Assembly: GCF_017876775.1 (NCBI RefSeq)
Contig: NZ_JAGIOP010000002.1
Span: 1,240,001 to 1,304,000, forward strand
Length of the DNA: 64,000 nt
Source of the DNA: Mycolicibacterium lutetiense
GTDB taxonomy: Bacteria > Actinomycetota > Actinomycetes > Mycobacteriales > Mycobacteriaceae
Reading direction: 5' to 3'
Shown piece by piece: positions 36,793 through 45,789 of the stretch (positions within the stretch are counted from its first letter, which is position 1; each line of letters starts with the position of its first letter). The position numbers and the translations under genes are program-made. Below the pieces are notes generated by a model. The model was not told the origin of the DNA. It searched no databases and saw only the letters and a program-made list of their open reading frames with translations.

Positions 36793-37929
36793 TCAGCTTT
36801 CGGCGTGGCTGAGATGTGCCCGCAGCGCCGAGATCATGGCGCTCGTCGCGGTGGCACTGCCGCCTCCCAGCGGGAAGAAGTTGGCGAACGCGTGGATCAT
36901 CGACCGCTCCTCCCGGAGGTCCACCACCACCCCGGCGTCCTGCATGGCTCTCGCGTACCGGTTGCCCTCGTCCCGTAACGGGTCGAACCCGGCCGTGACC
37001 ACCAGTGCGGGCGGCAATCCGGAGAGATCCTCACTCAGCAGCGGTGACACCACCGGATCGTCGGCGGACACCTCGGCCCCATCGAGGTAGTGCCCGGAAA
37101 ACCAGTCCATGTCGCGTTTGCTCAGGAAGTAGCCGTCGGAAAACAGCGTCTTGGATCGGGTCTCGCTCGACATGTCGGTGACCGGATAGAGCAACAGCTG
37201 CAGCGCAGGCAGCGGCAACTCGGAGTCGCGGGCCTGTTGAGCCACCACGGCAGCCAGGTTGCCGCCCGCGCTGTCGCCCCCGACCACTATGCGCGTGGCA
37301 CCGAGGCCGGCCGCGTGGTCCAGTGCCCAACGGTAGGCGGCATAGGCGTCGTCGATCGCCGCCGGCGCCTTGTGCTCGGGCGCCAGCCGGTAGTCGACGG
37401 AGATCACCTGTATTCCGCCGTCCCGGCAGATCAGCCGGCACAGGCTGTCGTGGGTGTCGAGGTCACCGATCACGAAGCCGCCGCCGTGGAAGTACAGCAG
37501 CAGCGCCGAGGTGTCCGGGGATCCGGTGCCGTCCGGGACGTAACGTCGCGCCCGGAGAGGGCCGGCCGGGCCGGGAATCGAAATCTCGGTCACATCCGCG
37601 CGGATGCGGGGATCCATCATGGCCGCGGTGGCCCGCAGCGCGGCCCGCGATACGGCGACACCGGACTGCGAGCTGTGATCGGCGACCAGACCCCCGACTC
37701 CGGCGGCGTGTTCGGCGGCCAGGGTGAACTGCAGTGTGGTGTCCAGGGTGTTGCCGTCGACGACCACCGAACGCCCGCCCAGCAGCAGGCGTTTGGTCCG
37801 GTCGGAGATCCGCGGAATCGCCGACAGGGTGAACTTGGTTGCCCGCTGGAGCACTGCCTGTTTGACCGTGTCCCGGCTGTGGCCACCAGCTCCACCCAGG
37901 GCCTGCCCGCCTGGCAGACTTTCCGTCAT
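36793..37929 (-). CDS. lipN: LipN-like carboxylesterase (hormone-sensitive lipase family)
   Basis: A 378-residue alpha/beta hydrolase of the HSL family, matching Rv2970c LipN by context. HGGGF at about 148-152 forms the oxyanion hole, GGDSAGGN supplies nucleophile Ser about 220, FDPLRDEG the Asp and MIHAFAN the His. It hydrolyses short-chain esters; no signal peptide is visible. ATG 37929 has AGAGGGAG at good spacing upstream and is preferred over 37965. Its ATG lies in the same CATG as the start of the divergent aldo-keto reductase, so its Shine-Dalgarno and promoter must lie inside that gene. Confidence 0.9.
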   Translation of the reverse strand: MTESLPGGQALGGAGGHSRDTVKQAVLQRATKFTLSAIPRISDRTKRLLLGGRSVVVDGNTLDTTLQFTLAAEHAAGVGGLVADHSSQSGVAVSRAALRATAAMMDPRIRADVTEISIPGPAGPLRARRYVPDGTGSPDTSALLLYFHGGGFVIGDLDTHDSLCRLICRDGGIQVISVDYRLAPEHKAPAAIDDAYAAYRWALDHAAGLGATRIVVGGDSAGGNLAAVVAQQARDSELPLPALQLLLYPVTDMSSETRSKTLFSDGYFLSKRDMDWFSGHYLDGAEVSADDPVVSPLLSEDLSGLPPALVVTAGFDPLRDEGNRYARAMQDAGVVVDLREERSMIHAFANFFPLGGGSATATSAMISALRAHLSHAES

Positions 37930-38770
37930 GGCTGCTCCCTCTGTAAGTCCTCGCGTCACGCTCAATGACGGTAATTCGATACCGCAGGTCGGGTTGGGAG
38001 TTTGGCAGACCCCTGCCGAGGAGACCGAACGGGCAGTGACCGCGGCCCTGCGGACCGGCTACCGGCACATCGACACCGCCGCCGCGTACCGCAACGAGCC
38101 AGAGACCGGCCGCGGCCTGGCCAACTCCGGGGTGCCCCGCGAAGACGTGTTCCTGGTGACCAAGCTGTGGAACAGCGACCAGGGATACGACTCAACGCTG
38201 GCCGCGTTCGACGCCAGCCTGGATCGGCTCGGTGTCGACTACCTCGACCTGTATCTCATCCACTGGCCGGTGCCGGCCAACAACGCCTACGTCGACACCT
38301 TCAAGGCCTTCGCGCACCTGCGGGACCAGGGCCGGATCCGGTCCATCGGGGTCAGCAACTTCGCGCCCGAACACCTGACCGTGCTGATCGACGCCACCGG
38401 CATCGTGCCTGCGGTCAATCAGATCGAATTGCACCCGCTCCTACCGCAACACGAGCTTCGCGAGGTCCACGCCAGATTGGGCATCGCGACCGAGGCATGG
38501 AGCCCGCTGGGACAGGGCTCCCTGCTCACCGATCCGGTGATCACCGGCATCGCCGAACGGCACGGTAAAACCCCCGCACAGGTACTGATTAGGTGGCATA
38601 TACATCTGGGTAATATCGTCATCCCCAAGTCGGTGAATCCCGAGCGGATTGCCAGCAATTTCGACGTGTTCGATTTCGATCTGGACGCATCGGACATGTC
38701 GGCCATCGCCTCGCTGGAGACGGACACCCGCCTGGGACCCGACCCTCGAACCTTCAACTTCACAGGATAG
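37928..38770 (+). CDS. Aldo-keto reductase, first copy
   Basis: A 280-residue NADPH-dependent aldo-keto reductase of the AKR5-like group. Catalytic residues are Asp49 and Tyr54 ([11 protein letters not shown]), Lys79 (LVTKLW) and His112 (LIHWP); the C-terminal [13 protein letters not shown] binds the NADPH phosphate. It reduces aldehydes or ketones, with methylglyoxal-type substrates known for mycobacterial relatives. ATG 37928 has no Shine-Dalgarno and overlaps head-to-head with the lipN ATG. A related gene follows 5 bp downstream. Confidence 0.92.
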   Translation: MAAPSVSPRVTLNDGNSIPQVGLGVWQTPAEETERAVTAALRTGYRHIDTAAAYRNEPETGRGLANSGVPREDVFLVTKLWNSDQGYDSTLAAFDASLDRLGVDYLDLYLIHWPVPANNAYVDTFKAFAHLRDQGRIRSIGVSNFAPEHLTVLIDATGIVPAVNQIELHPLLPQHELREVHARLGIATEAWSPLGQGSLLTDPVITGIAERHGKTPAQVLIRWHIHLGNIVIPKSVNPERIASNFDVFDFDLDASDMSAIASLETDTRLGPDPRTFNFTG

Positions 38771-38775
38771 GTGCC

Positions 38776-39618
38776 ATGACCTCCTCGGACGGGGCCGCGA
38801 TTCCCACCGTCACGCTGAACGACGACCGTACGATCCCGGTCGTCGGTCTCGGCGTCGGCGGACTCTCGGATTCCGAGGCAGAGCGCGCCGTGTCCACGGC
38901 CTTGGAAGCCGGTTACCGGCTGATCGACACCGCGGCGGCCTATGAAAATGAGGCCGGGGTCGGCCGTGCCATCGCGGCATCGGGCATCCCGCGCGAGGAG
39001 ATCTCGGTCACCACCAAGCTGGCCATCACCGATCACGGTTTCACGTCGTCGCAGGACGCCGGGCGGGCCAGCCTGGAGCGGCTCGGCCTCGATTATGTGG
39101 ACCTCTATCTGATCCATTGGCCCGGCAACGACATCGGCAAGTACGTCGACAGCTGGGGTGGACTGATGGCACTCAAGCAGGCCGGGCTGACCCGTTCCAC
39201 CGGGGTGGCCAACTTCAGCCCCGAGAACCTGTCGACGATCGTCGATCTGACGTACGTCGCACCTGCGGTCAACCAGATCGAGCTGCACCCCCTGCTCAAC
39301 CAGAGTGCCTGGCGCGCCGCCAACGCCCAGTACAACGTCGTCACGCAGGCCTACAGCCCGCTCGGTGTCGGCAGCCTCCTGGACAACCCGGCCGTCACGG
39401 CCGTCGCCGAGGCACACGGCAAGACCCCGGCCCAGGTGCTGATCCGCTGGAGCATCCAACTGGGCAACAGCGTGATCTCCCGGTCGACCAACCCGGAGCG
39501 GATCGCCTCCAACCTCGACGTGTTCGGCTTCGAACTGACCGCCGATGAGATCGCGGCTCTCGACAGTCTCGATAATGGCACCCGCTTCCGGCCCGACCCG
39601 GCGACCTTCACGGGCTAG
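38776..39618 (+). CDS. Aldo-keto reductase, second copy (Rv2971-like)
   Basis: A 280-residue aldo-keto reductase, the closer match to Rv2971. Asp51 and Tyr56 ([11 protein letters not shown]), Lys81 (VTTKL) and His114 (LIHWPG) form the active site, and [12 protein letters not shown] the cofactor end. Together with the upstream paralogue it forms a tandem pair read as one transcript; M. tuberculosis has one gene. Its TAG stop shares CTAG with the stop of the convergent HNH gene, so no terminator lies between. Confidence 0.93.
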   Translation: MTSSDGAAIPTVTLNDDRTIPVVGLGVGGLSDSEAERAVSTALEAGYRLIDTAAAYENEAGVGRAIAASGIPREEISVTTKLAITDHGFTSSQDAGRASLERLGLDYVDLYLIHWPGNDIGKYVDSWGGLMALKQAGLTRSTGVANFSPENLSTIVDLTYVAPAVNQIELHPLLNQSAWRAANAQYNVVTQAYSPLGVGSLLDNPAVTAVAEAHGKTPAQVLIRWSIQLGNSVISRSTNPERIASNLDVFGFELTADEIAALDSLDNGTRFRPDPATFTG

Positions 39619-40322
39619 CCCGTCGGGCAGGTGCCCGCGGCGTCGCGGAGAACCCCGGCCGACGCGGTGTCGACCGGGAGCGCGTAGCCGCGCAGCACCT
39701 CGACGAACTGCACCGAGTACTGACACCAGAACGCCTGATTGGGCGGCATCCAGCGGGCGGGTTCCTGATCGCCCTTGTCCTGATTGGGTTTTCCGGCGAC
39801 CGCCAGCAGATTGGCCGGGTCGTTGGCGAACCGCAGCCGCAGATCGTCGGGCCAGTCTCGCGCGCCCAGGTCCCAGGCCAATGCCAACGGCACGATGTGG
39901 TCGATCTGCACCGAGGCACCGGTCCGGTTGCCTCGGACGAATGACACGACCGCATTGGTATACGGGTCGTGCAGGGTGCCGGTCGCCACGGCGGTCGGAC
40001 ACCGCTTGATCGCGACGAAGGTCTTGTCCACGAGGTCGCGGTCGAGGATGTCGTTGCGGGTGTCACAGCCGTTGTGGCCACCGGGGGCGCTGTTGTCGTC
40101 GTCCCATGAGTCACCGTACGCCGCGCGGCGATAGTCGTTGCTCCGCACCCGCATCGGTATCTCGGGCACTCCGGCCAACAGGTCGACCCCGGGCGCGACG
40201 CTGGGCGGTTGCGCCTGGGCGGAGAACCGGTCGGGACGTTGTGTCGACCACGCCACCTGGACGGCGACGACCACTGCGAGTGCCACGGCGGCGGCCAGCC
40301 ACCACATCCGGCGGCGGGTCAT
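39615..40322 (-). CDS. Exported HNH-type (DUF1524/GmrSD-like) protein, Rv2972c-like
   Basis: A 235-residue protein with an N-terminal signal or anchor (about 6-25), then a domain with [10 protein letters not shown] (about 141-150), [11 protein letters not shown] and [16 protein letters not shown], the His-Asn-Asn arrangement of the DUF1524 HNH nuclease fold also seen at the C-terminus of GmrSD restriction enzymes. Cysteines are present outside the motif (NGCDTRN, KRCPTA, FWCQ, GTCPTG) and may form disulfides. An extracytoplasmic nuclease is the plausible role. Its ATG overlaps the recG stop by 4 bp. Confidence 0.87.
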   Translation of the reverse strand: MTRRRMWWLAAAVALAVVVAVQVAWSTQRPDRFSAQAQPPSVAPGVDLLAGVPEIPMRVRSNDYRRAAYGDSWDDDNSAPGGHNGCDTRNDILDRDLVDKTFVAIKRCPTAVATGTLHDPYTNAVVSFVRGNRTGASVQIDHIVPLALAWDLGARDWPDDLRLRFANDPANLLAVAGKPNQDKGDQEPARWMPPNQAFWCQYSVQFVEVLRGYALPVDTASAGVLRDAAGTCPTG

Positions 40323-42568
40323 GCCTTGTCCAGATATTCGACGCGGTCCGTATTCACGAATTGTGCTGCCAGCAGGTCCATTCCGGGATCATGCGGACTC
40401 TGCGCGTAGCGCTGCTCGCAGAATGCCCGGGCTTCCTGGATCACTTCGAGATGGTCCCGCAGAGACAGGAAGCGCAAGTTGATGGTGCGCCCGGACTGGT
40501 TGAGGCCCAGCACATCTCCCTCGCGACGCTCGTCGAGATCCAGATCCGCCAGGGCGAATCCGTCCAGGGTCGCCGCCACGGCCTTGATCCGTTCACCTGC
40601 CTTGGACGTCTCCGGCAGCCGGGTGGCCAACAGGCACAGGCTGGGATGCTGCCCCCGGCCGATCCGGCCGCGCAGCTGATGCAGCTGGCTGATGCCGAAC
40701 CGGTCGGCGTCCATCACCACCATCATGGTGGAGTTGGGCACATCGACGCCGACCTCGATGACGGTGGTACACACCAGCACATCGATCTCGCCGGCCCGGA
40801 ACAAGCCCATCACCGCGTCCTTCTCCTCACCGGACAGTCGGCCGTGCATCAGGCCGAGCCGCAACCCGGACAGCGGACCCGCACCCAACCGGTCGAACAG
40901 CTCGACCACCGTGACCGGCGGCGGACCCCCGCGCTCTTCGCTCTTGTCACCGGACTTGTCGGATTCGTCGATGCGCGAGGCGACCACATAGGCCTGACGC
41001 CCCGCGGCCACCTCCTCGCGGATGCGGGCCCAGGCCCGGTCCAGCCAGGCCGGCTTCTGCGAGATGAAAATGGCGTTGGTGGTGATGGGCTGGCGCCCCC
41101 TCGGCAGTTCGCGCAGCGTCGAGGTCTCCAGATCGCCGTACACGGTGAGCGCGACGGTGCGGGGTATCGGCGTGGCCGTCATCACCAGCAGATGGGGCGT
41201 CAATCCATCACGGGCCTTGGCGCGCAATGTGTCCCGTTGCTCCACACCGAACCGGTGCTGTTCGTCGACGACCACCATGCCCAGATTGTGGAACTCGACC
41301 GCCTCTTGCAGTAGTGCATGGGTGCCGACAACGATGCCGGCCCGCCCGGACGCCACCTCGTCGCGCACCGCACGCTTCTGCGGCGCCGTCATCGACCCGG
41401 TGAGCAGCGCGACCCCGGTCGAGGATTCAGCGCCGCCGAGTTGGCCCGCCATCGCCAGCGGACCCAGCACGTCGCGGATCGAGCGCGCATGTTGTGCGGC
41501 AAGCACCTCGGTGGGCGCCAGCAGCGCACACTGGTAGCCCGCATCGACCATCTGCAGCATCGCCAGCACCGACACGATGGTCTTGCCCGAGCCCACCTCG
41601 CCCTGCAACATCCGGTTCATCGGCCGCGTCGAGGCCAACTCGCCCGAGATCACCTCCAGCACCTCGGACTGCCCGGCGGTCAGTTCGAACGGCAGCCGAC
41701 CCCGCATCGCGGCGGCCAATCCGTCGCCGGTTCGTGGTGCGGCAGGGCCGGATTCACTCAGTTCGCTGTAGCGCCGGGCCACCAGCGCCCATTGCAGCCC
41801 GATGGCTTCGTCGAAGGTCAACCGCTCGCCGGCCCGCTCCCGCGCAGTAGTGTTCTCGGCCAAATGGACGGCCCGCAACGCCTCGTCTTCGGTCATCAGA
41901 TTGTGTTCGCGGACAAAGGATTCCGGGAGCGGGTCCGGGACCGGGTCGAGGACGTCGAGCGTCTGGCGCACGCACGCGTAGATGTCCCAGCTCTGCACCT
42001 TCGCCGAGGCCGGGTAGATCGGGAAGAAGTCTCGTTCGAACTCCGCCAGCATCTCCTCACCGGTGGCACCCGATGCCGACGCGATGGTCTTGAGCGACTT
42101 GGTCCCGATCTGCTTGCCGGGCGGCGGATTCAAGACCAGGAACGCCGGATGGTCCAGCTGCAGATTGTTGCGAAAGTACTTGACCTCGCCGGAGAGCATC
42201 AGCCGCGTACCTTTTTCCAGCTTGTCGACCATCCACCCCGCGTTGAAGAACGTCGCAGTCACGGTGGGCCGATGCTCACCCAGGGTGACCCGCAGCCACG
42301 TCCGGCTCGTCTGCCGTCCGGTCTTCTTGTTGAAGGTCGGCTTCATGCCGCCGGTCTTGGTCTCGGTGACGACCTCGATGAACGTGACGTGCTCACCTTC
42401 CTCCAGATCGAGGGCCTCACCTTCTCCGCGGACCGTCATCCCGTCGCTGTATTTACGGGGGTAATGCCGAAGCAGATCGTTGACGGTGACGATGTCGAAA
42501 TGCTCCTGGAGCGGCTTGGCTGCCTTTGCCCCGATCACCAGATCCAACCGGTCGCCGAGAGTGGCCAC
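40319..42568 (-). CDS. recG: ATP-dependent DNA helicase RecG
   Basis: A 749-residue helicase that reverses stalled forks and processes Holliday junctions. An N-terminal wedge/OB domain (about 60-160) is followed by helicase motifs LQGEVGSGKT, LAPTEVLAAQH, the DEQH box VVVDEQHRFGVEQR, MTATPIPRT, and QLRGRIGRG. Within the second helicase domain a charged insert DESDKSGDKSEERGGPPP (about 535-552) is encoded by short-repeat DNA. GTG start shares one base with the fakA-like gene's stop. Confidence 0.96.
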   Translation of the reverse strand: MATLGDRLDLVIGAKAAKPLQEHFDIVTVNDLLRHYPRKYSDGMTVRGEGEALDLEEGEHVTFIEVVTETKTGGMKPTFNKKTGRQTSRTWLRVTLGEHRPTVTATFFNAGWMVDKLEKGTRLMLSGEVKYFRNNLQLDHPAFLVLNPPPGKQIGTKSLKTIASASGATGEEMLAEFERDFFPIYPASAKVQSWDIYACVRQTLDVLDPVPDPLPESFVREHNLMTEDEALRAVHLAENTTARERAGERLTFDEAIGLQWALVARRYSELSESGPAAPRTGDGLAAAMRGRLPFELTAGQSEVLEVISGELASTRPMNRMLQGEVGSGKTIVSVLAMLQMVDAGYQCALLAPTEVLAAQHARSIRDVLGPLAMAGQLGGAESSTGVALLTGSMTAPQKRAVRDEVASGRAGIVVGTHALLQEAVEFHNLGMVVVDEQHRFGVEQRDTLRAKARDGLTPHLLVMTATPIPRTVALTVYGDLETSTLRELPRGRQPITTNAIFISQKPAWLDRAWARIREEVAAGRQAYVVASRIDESDKSGDKSEERGGPPPVTVVELFDRLGAGPLSGLRLGLMHGRLSGEEKDAVMGLFRAGEIDVLVCTTVIEVGVDVPNSTMMVVMDADRFGISQLHQLRGRIGRGQHPSLCLLATRLPETSKAGERIKAVAATLDGFALADLDLDERREGDVLGLNQSGRTINLRFLSLRDHLEVIQEARAFCEQRYAQSPHDPGMDLLAAQFVNTDRVEYLDKA
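40928..40946 (-). repeat. Dispersed short repeat within recG
   Basis: CCCGCGCTCTTCGC at 40928-40941 is identical to 14 bases before the amidohydrolase repeat (12697-12710), and CTTCGCTCTTG at 40936-40946 matches the pca 3' end (31893-31903). The three sites share a composition unlike random coding DNA. Confidence 0.5.
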
Positions 42569-44193
42569 TACTCGACCCCGATCAGCAGGGCGTCACCATG
42601 GTGCCCTGTGTGATACGTCACCAATTCGGCACCGAGGTGCTGGCGGCGCACGTGGGCCTGCAGCGCGTCCCCCACGAGGCCGTCGACACCGTCGCCGGTG
42701 AGCACGGTGATCAGCTCTCCGCCGGCCACCATCAGCAAATCGATCAACCCGGCGGCCGCCGAGGTGAGGTCCGGCCCGACGATCAGCACCTCATCGCCGG
42801 CGATGCCAAGCCCGTCGCCCGGCTGACAGGCGCCCGCCCAGGTCAATGCATCTTCGGTGGCGATCCGCACCGCACCGTGCCGCGCACCCGCGGCGGCGCG
42901 CGCCATCGTGTACCCGTCGTCGACGGCCTGTCGTCCCTCGTCGTGGACGGCCAGCGCCGCCAGCCCCTGCACCATCGATCCCGCAGGCACCGGCACCACG
43001 TCGATCCCCCAGCCGATCGCCGCCGTGCAGCCCGCGACCAACTCCTCTGCGGCGACATACCCGTTGGGCAGCACCATGACCTGGGCCGCACCCACATCGA
43101 TCAAGGCCCGCAGCAGCTGCTGCGCGTTGATCGGCGCGCCGGCATCGGGTCGCAACACCTGCGCACCCTCACCGGCGAACAGTTCGACACCGCCGTCCCC
43201 GTCGACCACTGCCAGCACGGCGCGCTCGCGGGCCCAGCCCCCGGCGGGCCGGACGCCGGCGGCGACGGTCAGCGCAGTGATCTGAATCCGGTTCAGCGAC
43301 CCCACCCCCAGCCCAGCCTCGACCGCAGCCCCGGCATCGTCGAGGTGGACGTGCACCGAGTACTGATCGCTGCCCGAGGCGGCGATCGCCACCGACTCAC
43401 CGATCTGCTCCAGCGCTGCCCGCAGCCCCTCGACGGCAGGCGCACCGCACCCGCTCAGCAGGTACATGACCTCGAACTGTGGCGGTGCCGCCGCGGCCGC
43501 CAGCGTGGCCTGCGGCGAGGCCGGGGTGTAGACCGGCCGGCGGGGCACGTGGCCGGCCAATGTGGCCGTCATGGCGTCTAGCAGGACGAGCAGGCCACGA
43601 CCGCCGGAATCGACCACCCCGGCCTTGGCCAGCACATCAAGTTGTTCCGGTGTGCGGTCCAGGGCGGCCGATGCAGCCTCACCGGCAGCGGCCGCCACCT
43701 CGGCAACCTCGCCGCCAGCGGCCGCGCACTGTTCACCGGCCACGGCGGCCGCCTGCAACACGGACACGATCGTCCCCGGCACTGGATCACCCATGGAGGT
43801 GACAGCCAGGACGGCGGCGTGACGCAGCGCCGTGCCGAACAGCGCGCCGTCCACCGCGGAGAGACCGCCGTCACGCCGGGCCGCAGCGGTGGTGATGACC
43901 TCGGCCAGGCCGAGCAGAATCTGGGACAGGATCACTCCGGAGTTGCCCCGAGCCCCCTGCAATGCCCCGGCCGCCAACGCGCCCGCCACCACTGCGAGGT
44001 CGGCGCCAACCGGCTCGGCATCGACATGCGCCCACGCCGAACGCATCGTGAACAGCATGTTTGTCCCGGTATCGGCATCAGCCACCGGGAACACATTGAG
44101 CCGGTTGATCTCGTCGGTATGGACGATCAGATCATCGACAGCGGCGTGAGCCCAGGCCCTCAGAGCGGAGGCATCCAGCTGCCGAGCCGACAT
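42568..44193 (-). CDS. DAK-domain (FakA-like) protein
   Basis: A 541-residue protein with an N-terminal DhaL/Dak2 domain (1 to about 200) whose FPVADADTGTNM motif supplies Asp residues that bind Mg-ATP, followed by the central and C-terminal DegV-interacting FakA domains. FakA with FakB phosphorylates fatty acids; the mycobacterial substrate is not established. ATG 44193 with GGGAGG upstream is used, 35 residues inside the longest open frame. In M. tuberculosis this region is split in two genes (Rv2974c/Rv2975c); here it is intact. It overlaps recG by one base. Confidence 0.88.
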   Translation of the reverse strand: MSARQLDASALRAWAHAAVDDLIVHTDEINRLNVFPVADADTGTNMLFTMRSAWAHVDAEPVGADLAVVAGALAAGALQGARGNSGVILSQILLGLAEVITTAAARRDGGLSAVDGALFGTALRHAAVLAVTSMGDPVPGTIVSVLQAAAVAGEQCAAAGGEVAEVAAAAGEAASAALDRTPEQLDVLAKAGVVDSGGRGLLVLLDAMTATLAGHVPRRPVYTPASPQATLAAAAAPPQFEVMYLLSGCGAPAVEGLRAALEQIGESVAIAASGSDQYSVHVHLDDAGAAVEAGLGVGSLNRIQITALTVAAGVRPAGGWARERAVLAVVDGDGGVELFAGEGAQVLRPDAGAPINAQQLLRALIDVGAAQVMVLPNGYVAAEELVAGCTAAIGWGIDVVPVPAGSMVQGLAALAVHDEGRQAVDDGYTMARAAAGARHGAVRIATEDALTWAGACQPGDGLGIAGDEVLIVGPDLTSAAAGLIDLLMVAGGELITVLTGDGVDGLVGDALQAHVRRQHLGAELVTYHTGHHGDALLIGVE

Positions 44194-44464
44194 CGGACCT
44201 CCCAATCCCCGAATCAGATCCCCACCGAAACCCGGTGCGATCCCCCATTGCGGCGCGGTCATCGCCGTGGCTTCCAGCCTATCCAGTGACGATGACAAAC
44301 CCGATCAGAGCACCACCGGCTGTGCACAACCTGGGTCGTGTTCACGAGCCGTTTTGGCGATCCTCTGGCCTCCCGGTATTCTGATCAGGTTGTCGGGTCG
44401 AGCCCCGCCGTTTGCGGCGAGTGGGCCCAGTCCCCCCAAGTACTGATTTCGAGGAGTTGTTGAT

Positions 44465-44659
44465 ATGGCTGCCGTGTGCGATATCTGCGGAAAGGCACCT
44501 GGCTTCGGCAAGTCGGTGTCGCACTCGCATCGGCGGACCAGCCGGCGCTGGGATCCGAACATCCAGTCGGTGCGTGCCGTGGCGCGCCCGGGTGGCAACA
44601 AGCAGCGCGTGAACGCCTGCACCTCCTGCATCAAGGCCGGCAAGGTCTCGCGCGGCTAG
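44465..44659 (+). CDS. rpmB: 50S ribosomal protein L28
   Basis: A 64-residue L28. [22 protein letters not shown] is diagnostic; Cys5/Cys8 and Cys52/Cys55 (ACTSC) form the zinc site, so this is the zinc-binding C+ form. GAGGAG lies before the ATG. A zinc-independent paralogue, if present, would be elsewhere under Zur control. Divergent from the FakA-like gene; a stem-loop follows. Confidence 0.96.
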   Translation: MAAVCDICGKAPGFGKSVSHSHRRTSRRWDPNIQSVRAVARPGGNKQRVNACTSCIKAGKVSRG

Positions 44660-44661
44660 TT

Positions 44662-44684
44662 TCGCGCGCCTGACCGGTGCGCGA
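44662..44684 (+). terminator. Stem-loop after rpmB
   Basis: TCGCGCGCC and GGTGCGCGA form a 9-bp stem (one G-T pair) with a five-base loop directly after the rpmB stop, followed by a modest T-rich stretch. Likely rpmB terminator. Confidence 0.5.
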
Positions 44685-44728
44685 CGCTTCTGTTTACCTG
44701 AGGAGACGGCAGGGTATGCCCTGTCGTC

Positions 44729-45076
44729 ATGACCTCACGTCGCGCACCACACACACCGATCTATGCATGTGCGGCCGCAATCGCGGTCGGTTTCGTGCTG
44801 TCCGCATGCGGCGGCACCAGTTCCGATGACAACACCACCTCGGAGACTCCCTCCACAACGGAGGCTCCGGTGACCTCGGAAGGTCCGGCGACCCATACCG
44901 AGACCACAGTCATCGAAACCCCGGTATCGCCTGGACCCGCGACGCCGTCGGCTGAGATGCCCGCGCCTACTGGCGACGGCGGCGGGGACATGACTATCCA
45001 GATACCCTCGCCGGGTATCCCCTCGCCCCCGCCGATCCCCGCGCCGCCCGCGATCCCCGCGATCCCTGGGCCCTGA
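44729..45076 (+). CDS. Small Pro/Thr-rich lipoprotein
   Basis: A 115-residue protein with a signal peptide ending in the lipobox LSAC (Cys27). The mature part is entirely low-complexity: Thr/Ser/Glu-rich (about 28-60), then Pro-rich with IPSPGIPSPPPIPAPPAIPAIP at the end. No catalytic motif; it may be a surface tether or envelope spacer. The initiator ATG is at 44729 with a weak Shine-Dalgarno. It ends 5 bp before the convergent ung stop. Confidence 0.75.
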   Translation: MTSRRAPHTPIYACAAAIAVGFVLSACGGTSSDDNTTSETPSTTEAPVTSEGPATHTETTVIETPVSPGPATPSAEMPAPTGDGGGDMTIQIPSPGIPSPPPIPAPPAIPAIPGP

Positions 45077-45081
45077 TCGCC

Positions 45082-45765
45082 TCAGGGCAGCCGCCATTCG
45101 ATCGGGTCGGCACCTTTCTGCTGCAGCAATTCGTTGGCCCGACTGAACGGGCGCGACCCGAAAAATCCACGCGACGCCGACAACGGTGACGGGTGCGATG
45201 ATTCGATCGTCGCGCAGTCACCTTCGGCCAGTAGCGGTTTGAGGGTCGACGCGTCACGCCCCCATAGCACCGCCACCATCGGCTGCTCGCGCGCGACGAG
45301 CGCCCGGATCGCACACTCCGTCACTGCTTCCCAACCCTTACCGCGGTGCGAGGCCGGCGTACCCGGCGACACCGTGAGCACCCTGTTGAGCAGCATCACG
45401 CCCTGTTCTGCCCACGGGGTGAGATCCCCGTTGGCCGGCTTCGGATAGCCCAGATCCTCGGTGTACTCGTTGAAGATGTTCGACAGGCTGCGCGGCAGCG
45501 GACGCACATCTGCGCCCACCGAGAAACTGAGGCCGACTGCATGCCCCGGTGTCGGGTAGGGATCCTGACCGACGATCAACACGCGCACCCGCTCAAAGGG
45601 AAAAGTGAAGGCGCGCAAAACATTCTGACCGGTAGGCAAATACTGCCTGCCTGCGGTGAGCTCGTCGCGGAGGAACTCACCCATCTGCGCGACGTGCGTT
45701 TCCACCGGCTCGAGCGCGCGGGCCCAGCCGTCCTCGACGAGTTCATTCAGGGGGCGTGGGGTCAC
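45082..45765 (-). CDS. ung: Uracil-DNA glycosylase
   Basis: A 227-residue family-1 uracil-DNA glycosylase that excises uracil from [22 protein letters not shown] contains the water-activating Asp68, and [20 protein letters not shown] near 190 the catalytic His and DNA-intercalating loop. Length and order (thiL next) match M. tuberculosis. Standard enzyme, nothing odd. Confidence 0.97.
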   Translation of the reverse strand: MTPRPLNELVEDGWARALEPVETHVAQMGEFLRDELTAGRQYLPTGQNVLRAFTFPFERVRVLIVGQDPYPTPGHAVGLSFSVGADVRPLPRSLSNIFNEYTEDLGYPKPANGDLTPWAEQGVMLLNRVLTVSPGTPASHRGKGWEAVTECAIRALVAREQPMVAVLWGRDASTLKPLLAEGDCATIESSHPSPLSASRGFFGSRPFSRANELLQQKGADPIEWRLP

Positions 45766-45789
45766 GGAAATCCAACTTAGCGTGAGCCG

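Noticed and set aside
39615..40322. HNH gene beside recG as a restriction or defence system
   Set aside because: The protein has an N-terminal signal/anchor and lacks the GmrSD DUF262 domain and any methylase or sensor gene nearby; gene order is conserved housekeeping.
44194..44464. Possible riboswitch before rpmB or the FakA-like gene
   Set aside because: Only a short GGGGC-rich stem (about 44395-44430) is seen; no known riboswitch core could be matched by eye.
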